NCBI GenBank assembly: GCA_029532415.1 | Contig: JAQOTA010000009.1 | Coordinates: 1-64,000, forward strand | DNA from: Marasmius tenuissimus | Taxonomy: Eukaryota > Basidiomycota > Agaricomycetes > Agaricales > Marasmiaceae | DNA: 64,000 bases | Direction: 5' to 3' | Shown here: piece after piece, positions 60,351 to 64,000 of the stretch | How the letters are laid out: each line of letters starts with the position of its first letter | Position numbering within the stretch: the stretch's first letter is position 1 | Notes under the pieces: generated by a model | Told to the model about the DNA's origin: nothing | The model's input: only the letters and a program-made list of their open reading frames with translations | Database searches by the model: none | Translations under genes and position numbers: made by a program

Positions 60351-62741
60351 AACACCTCAAGGCTCAGATTACCTCCTGTTACTGTCTATGGTCTGGCTCA
60401 GACTTTGCGGAATTTGACCCGGATGCTCGGATGATTCAGACACCCAGGTGACTTGTACTCCCCGAACGCTCTCAGTATCGTGGACCGTCTGCTCCGAGAA
60501 CTGACATCTCATCGGAGAGAGGCCCCAGAATCATGTTAATAAAACAAAATCAAAGGGGGAAAAACATACCATCAATCCTTTGTTTTCGGTCACAGAGGTC
60601 CTGTAAAAGACCAGATGCTGTTATACCCTACTGGACACAAGCACGTTATGTCCTACTGGTCATCAAAATGCCCGCAGTGTAGCCGTCTTCGGTGCGGTCT
60701 GTGCTTCAGGGGTAGAGGAAGTGAGAGTTCATGTTGACGCCGTTGCTCTGTAGAACCCGTAGCGAGCATGCAAATGACAGCATGAGTTTGAGCTAGAATT
60801 CACAGAGCAATAAACAAAGCGTTGAGGACGAGACGAATCGCTGGACTTGGCTGTATTTGCTGCGCAAAGCACATGGCTGTGTTCGGGTGTGTTCTGTGGC
60901 AGCACACGTATCTCGTGTTCTTAGGTAACTAACTATCTGGCAATTCTCGCAAAGGCTTCTGCACTTCGCGCGTTGGCTTTGGTTGTTTTGAGACTAGAGG
61001 TAGAATATCAGGATTCACAAATGTTAGTACGTGGTAGGAATCGACGCACGTTATAGAAACTACATCCTGGCACCCTGCTCTCAAACTCCCATTCTGCTCT
61101 AACTTATCGAGGCCGATTTCCTTCTGCTTGATTGACCTGTGTCCTCCCCTCCACTCTATAAAATCCACATTGTTGCGAGCCTTCACTGACTTGATTCTTC
61201 GACCGTATTCACAAACTCGACCGAGATGAGGAGACGGGAGTAATCCTTCGAGATGACCTCTGGTTTTGCCTGTTCCTTTGAGGATGAGAGCTGTTCTGGT
61301 TGTCATCGTGGACTGAAGAAAGGAAGGAACTTCGGAAGCGATGTCGAATTAAATTTCAAACGGAAATCCGGCCCGGTTTACGCCCGACCTCTGCGTACTG
61401 CCACAGTCCGCTGGCTTGGTGATGACTCTCATGTCCTTGAACGCCATGTTATCTTACTCTTTCTTCACCACTTGAGAACTCCCTTAAATCTTTGCAGACT
61501 CATGGTCTCTGTAATCCCCAGCCGCTTCTTTCTGTCGCTGTCGCTCGCGAACGACCGTCTATTAATGCAGTCCTCAAGATCGTGCATGTCCACTTATTGT
61601 GGAAGCGAGATCAAGCGCGTATTCCCCTGGGTCTCTGACGGTACGGCCGTCTGAGATCACACACTCACCAAGCTTGTGGTGGAGGAGGGAACAGCAAGAA
61701 ACCGAAGATTGGGAGGACGGATCAGAAAGCCTCCTCGAGCAGAACAGAAGGAAGGGCAGATATTGAAGAGGAATGCAGGGCAAGTGGAAGAATTTTCCGG
61801 ATATAGGAGTAACACTGACCATAGAGGAGCCCGAAATAGCAAGCGTTTGGAAGGTAGATGGAGGAATTGACAAGACTGATTGAAGAGGCTGAGGAGACTA
61901 GAGACTGGGGATGCGATGGTAAGTGATCACAGCAGAAACGGCATCCTCAGGCCGCCAACTCTCGTTTGCGTGATTTCCTCTGGACGTTAGCTCCCTTTCC
62001 CTTTCATGATGATTCCGCCTTCCCAGCAGCTTGCGTCGGATCGCCACAGGGAGTACGGCCAAGCAGACTTCACCTTGTAACCATGGGCGTCCGTCCATCC
62101 ATCGCCAGGAAGATTTATTCTAGTTGTTCGCGATGGGATGGAAACATGTCTGGCAGTAATGTAAGGGAGCAAGGGGCCCATTTATTCCTCTCGCTACCCT
62201 CTTACGACTTTTTGTTGGATAGAAAATTGCTGTTGCATTACCGTCCACACAGCATCATCCGGGAAGGCGAACATATGTCTGAATCCGCATTTGTACTCCC
62301 TCATCATCTCTCTTCCCGCAAGCGCCAAATCTTGAGGCCCAAACAGTGTCGTTAGAGTCAAGTGCGGAAAAATCAACTCATACTCCCACCGTCGCGGAGC
62401 GATGGTGCCGCAATACGGGAGCCACAAGATGTGGACGCTTGTGGCGGAATTCATTGGAATCAGATATGCTGTTTGTCAACGGTTGATTTGAGGAGAGTAA
62501 CTCATTGATTACCCTCTCATCCACAGCCTCCGAGTCCCGCCATCTTGTCAGTGGCATTCGGCACAGGGACAAAAATATATATAATATGACATTTGGCGGC
62601 TCATCTGCCAATTGTTGGTGATTTGGCCATATCAATATTGTACGAGAATCATGAAGTTGCGTGGCCGCTGGAGGCTCCGTATATAACAGTTTCACATTCG
62701 AAACAGAGTAACCTTATTTTGCTGCCCCTACCCAACTCAAG
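60351..62741. other. Gene-poor host region with relics
   Basis: 2.4 kb after the copia element. The ORFs at 60929-61306 (-), 61253-61654 (+) and 62194-62454 (-) overlap or lack domains. Near 61530-61620 the sequence resembles the 38580-38690 part of the unknown pseudogene (CATGTCCACTT and nearby TCGCT..CG.GAAC blocks). 61858-61910 can encode a short coiled coil (EELTRLIEEAEETRD). Both look like remains of a related copy. Confidence 0.35.
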
Positions 62742-63387
62742 ATGGACGACATTGTCAAGCTGGCTAAACACCACGGCCCTCTGTTCCACGGTTTGTTGTT
62801 TCTTTCCCCGCGCCTGAAGGTCTGACACGTCCCATTTCCAGGTTGTTTGATAGGTATCGGGTAAGCGAATTCATCTGGTATAATAAGATATGCCGTCGGA
62901 CACCGTTTGGTATATTCAGCTGCTTCGGGGTATGCTTGGCCCAGACGTGGAATTACGCCAAATCTAACGACGATACACGATCGCTTCGGGCTGTGGTGAG
63001 TGCTCCCTTTGAGGTTCGGTATTCCCATTGCTGAATCTCAGATGCATGATAATCCTAGGTTGCTTTCTTATTGTAGGTGCCGGTGGTAACTTTGGCAAGG
63101 CTCGTTCTTGGATTGAATCCACACTCAGCTCCTTGGTGTTTGCTTGCACCATCCTGAATGGACAGGTCCTCAATTTCTACTTCGTACGTCGTTGGTATAT
63201 GTTTCGTTTTCTCGCGGTATAAACATATTTCTTAGCTTGAGGGTCTAGACAACCTCTTCGTTTTCACGCAGATATCAAAGTACGCAGATCGCCCTAGACG
63301 GCTGACCACAAGTCCGGAAGCGACTAATGTTCTCATTAGGGGACTTGCCGTGTTTGTATTATTGAGCGTTATCGTGGCCTTCATGTG
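62742..63387 (+). CDS. Multi-pass membrane protein, DUF6534-like, partial
   Basis: Start 62742 (MDDIVKLAKHHGPLFHG). Introns 62791-62841 and about 62861-62922 join to GCLIGIG and CFGVCLAQTWNYAKSNDD in phase. The N-terminal layout (G-rich helix, then a Tyr/Asp-containing loop) resembles the seven-helix DUF6534-type proteins expanded in Agaricomycetes. Later segments GGNFGKARSWIESTLSSLVF (about 63075-63180) and VLIRGLAVFVLLSVIVAFM (about 63330-63387) would supply more helices. Several of the usual helices are missing, so the gene is shortened, fragmented or mis-spliced here. Family assignment is tentative. Confidence 0.4.
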
Positions 63388-63553
63388 AGCATCTTTTAAT
63401 GCAAGCAGAAGCCCATCAGGTCACTTACCGAGCCTCCGCAGTTCGGATCTCTGTTTCGCGTCAAGGATCTGGCGTTCATCTGAAAAAACCTCACTGACTA
63501 CGTAGTACTACATAGCACAAATAGTCAAATAGTGCCTGTAGGTTGCCCAGGGT

Positions 63554-63571
63554 CTACATAGTACTATGTAG
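63554..63571. repeat. 18-bp perfect palindrome with nearby half copies
   Basis: CTACATAGTACTATGTAG is its own reverse complement. ACTACGTAGTACTACATAGCAC at 63498-63519 and CCTGTAGTAC at 63574-63583 repeat its parts. It may be the core of a decayed palindromic MITE. Confidence 0.5.
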
Positions 63572-64000
63572 CACCTGTAGTACGAGCTCGCTTGAGTCTT
63601 CCCGCTCTCAGAAGCGAGATCTCGTGCCGATCGTCGGTACTGAATTCCAAACTGAATTGGGAGATGAATTGAGGTGCCCTGAACGGAATCCACACTGGCG
63701 TAAAATATTTCTTTGGAATTCCACACCCCTCGCCGCCTCAGGGTCCAAATTGATTGATACACACAATTTCATTCATGAAAACACTACACTGATGACAAAG
63801 GTATGAGCTCTGTGAATGAGAGTATCTAAGTAGGTAAACAAAAGGGTAGTCTAAAGCGAGTCACGACTCGGAAGTCATCCCCCCCACCGGGATTAATTGG
63901 AGTTGCCTCTGCAAAGGAATATGTAAATAGATTTCGCTGAGCCGAGAACACGATGGCAACTTACTTGAACTTTACTTGGTATACTTGACGAGAGGTTGGC
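63572..64000. other. Window end, no gene recognised
   Basis: The ORF at 63543-63806 has no domain features. Nothing else is seen before the window ends. Confidence 0.35.

Overview
The window is nuclear DNA from a filamentous basidiomycete, most likely an Agaricomycete. The genes carry many 45-75 bp GT-AG introns. They include a cellobiose dehydrogenase, an intronless F-box family, a single-pass 'signal peptide, ectodomain, TM, Arg-rich' protein and a large membrane protein that I believe are typical of that class. No ribosomal or mitochondrial genes are present. The species cannot be named from the sequence.

Bases 1-21300 are a compact host gene block: a single-pass membrane protein (+), a ubiquitin-like/WLM metalloprotease (-), cellobiose dehydrogenase (-), DNA polymerase delta subunit 4 (+), a phenol-2-monooxygenase-type flavoprotein (+), an ADIP-type coiled-coil protein (-), an iron-containing alcohol dehydrogenase of the maleylacetate reductase type (+) and an intronless 1127-aa membrane protein (+). 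Cellobiose dehydrogenase, the aromatic hydroxylase and the maleylacetate reductase-like enzyme would fit together in plant-polymer and aromatic breakdown, but they are not contiguous.

Bases 21857-37594 are a nest of mobile DNA. A large terminal-inverted-repeat (TIR) element (E2, 6-bp duplication CTCACC) carries a related 4881-bp element (E1, 6-bp duplication AAAATG) inside its left TIR, a 545-bp hAT-like MITE (8-bp duplication CAATGGTT), a 2.7-kb repeat (E3a) and a degenerate 1.1-kb inverted-repeat unit. E1 and E2 share an uncharacterised spliced gene. E2 also has a broken Ulp1-type protease gene whose catalytic Cys position reads Trp.

Bases 37600-48485 are a decaying host region: a multiply interrupted pseudogene, an AAA-ATPase-like gene, and three F-box paralogues (one intact, one with two stops, one inverted with an altered C-terminus). 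A stray exon fragment of the upstream alcohol dehydrogenase lies between two of the F-box genes.

Bases 48486-60345 are a complete but inactivated Ty1/copia element on the minus strand: 518-bp LTRs, 5-bp duplication GTAGG, and a primer site matching an initiator-tRNA anticodon half. Its right LTR was later hit by a second copy of the 2.7-kb repeat (E3b, 4-bp duplication ACGT). E3a and E3b each carry an uninterrupted 196-aa ORF of unknown function. Differences between repeat copies and most nonsense codons are C-to-T/G-to-A transitions, as expected from methylcytosine decay or a RIP-like process. After the element come relics and a partial multi-pass membrane gene (62742-63387). The best candidates for something undescribed are the E1/E2 transposon pair and the E3 repeat with its conserved antisense ORF.
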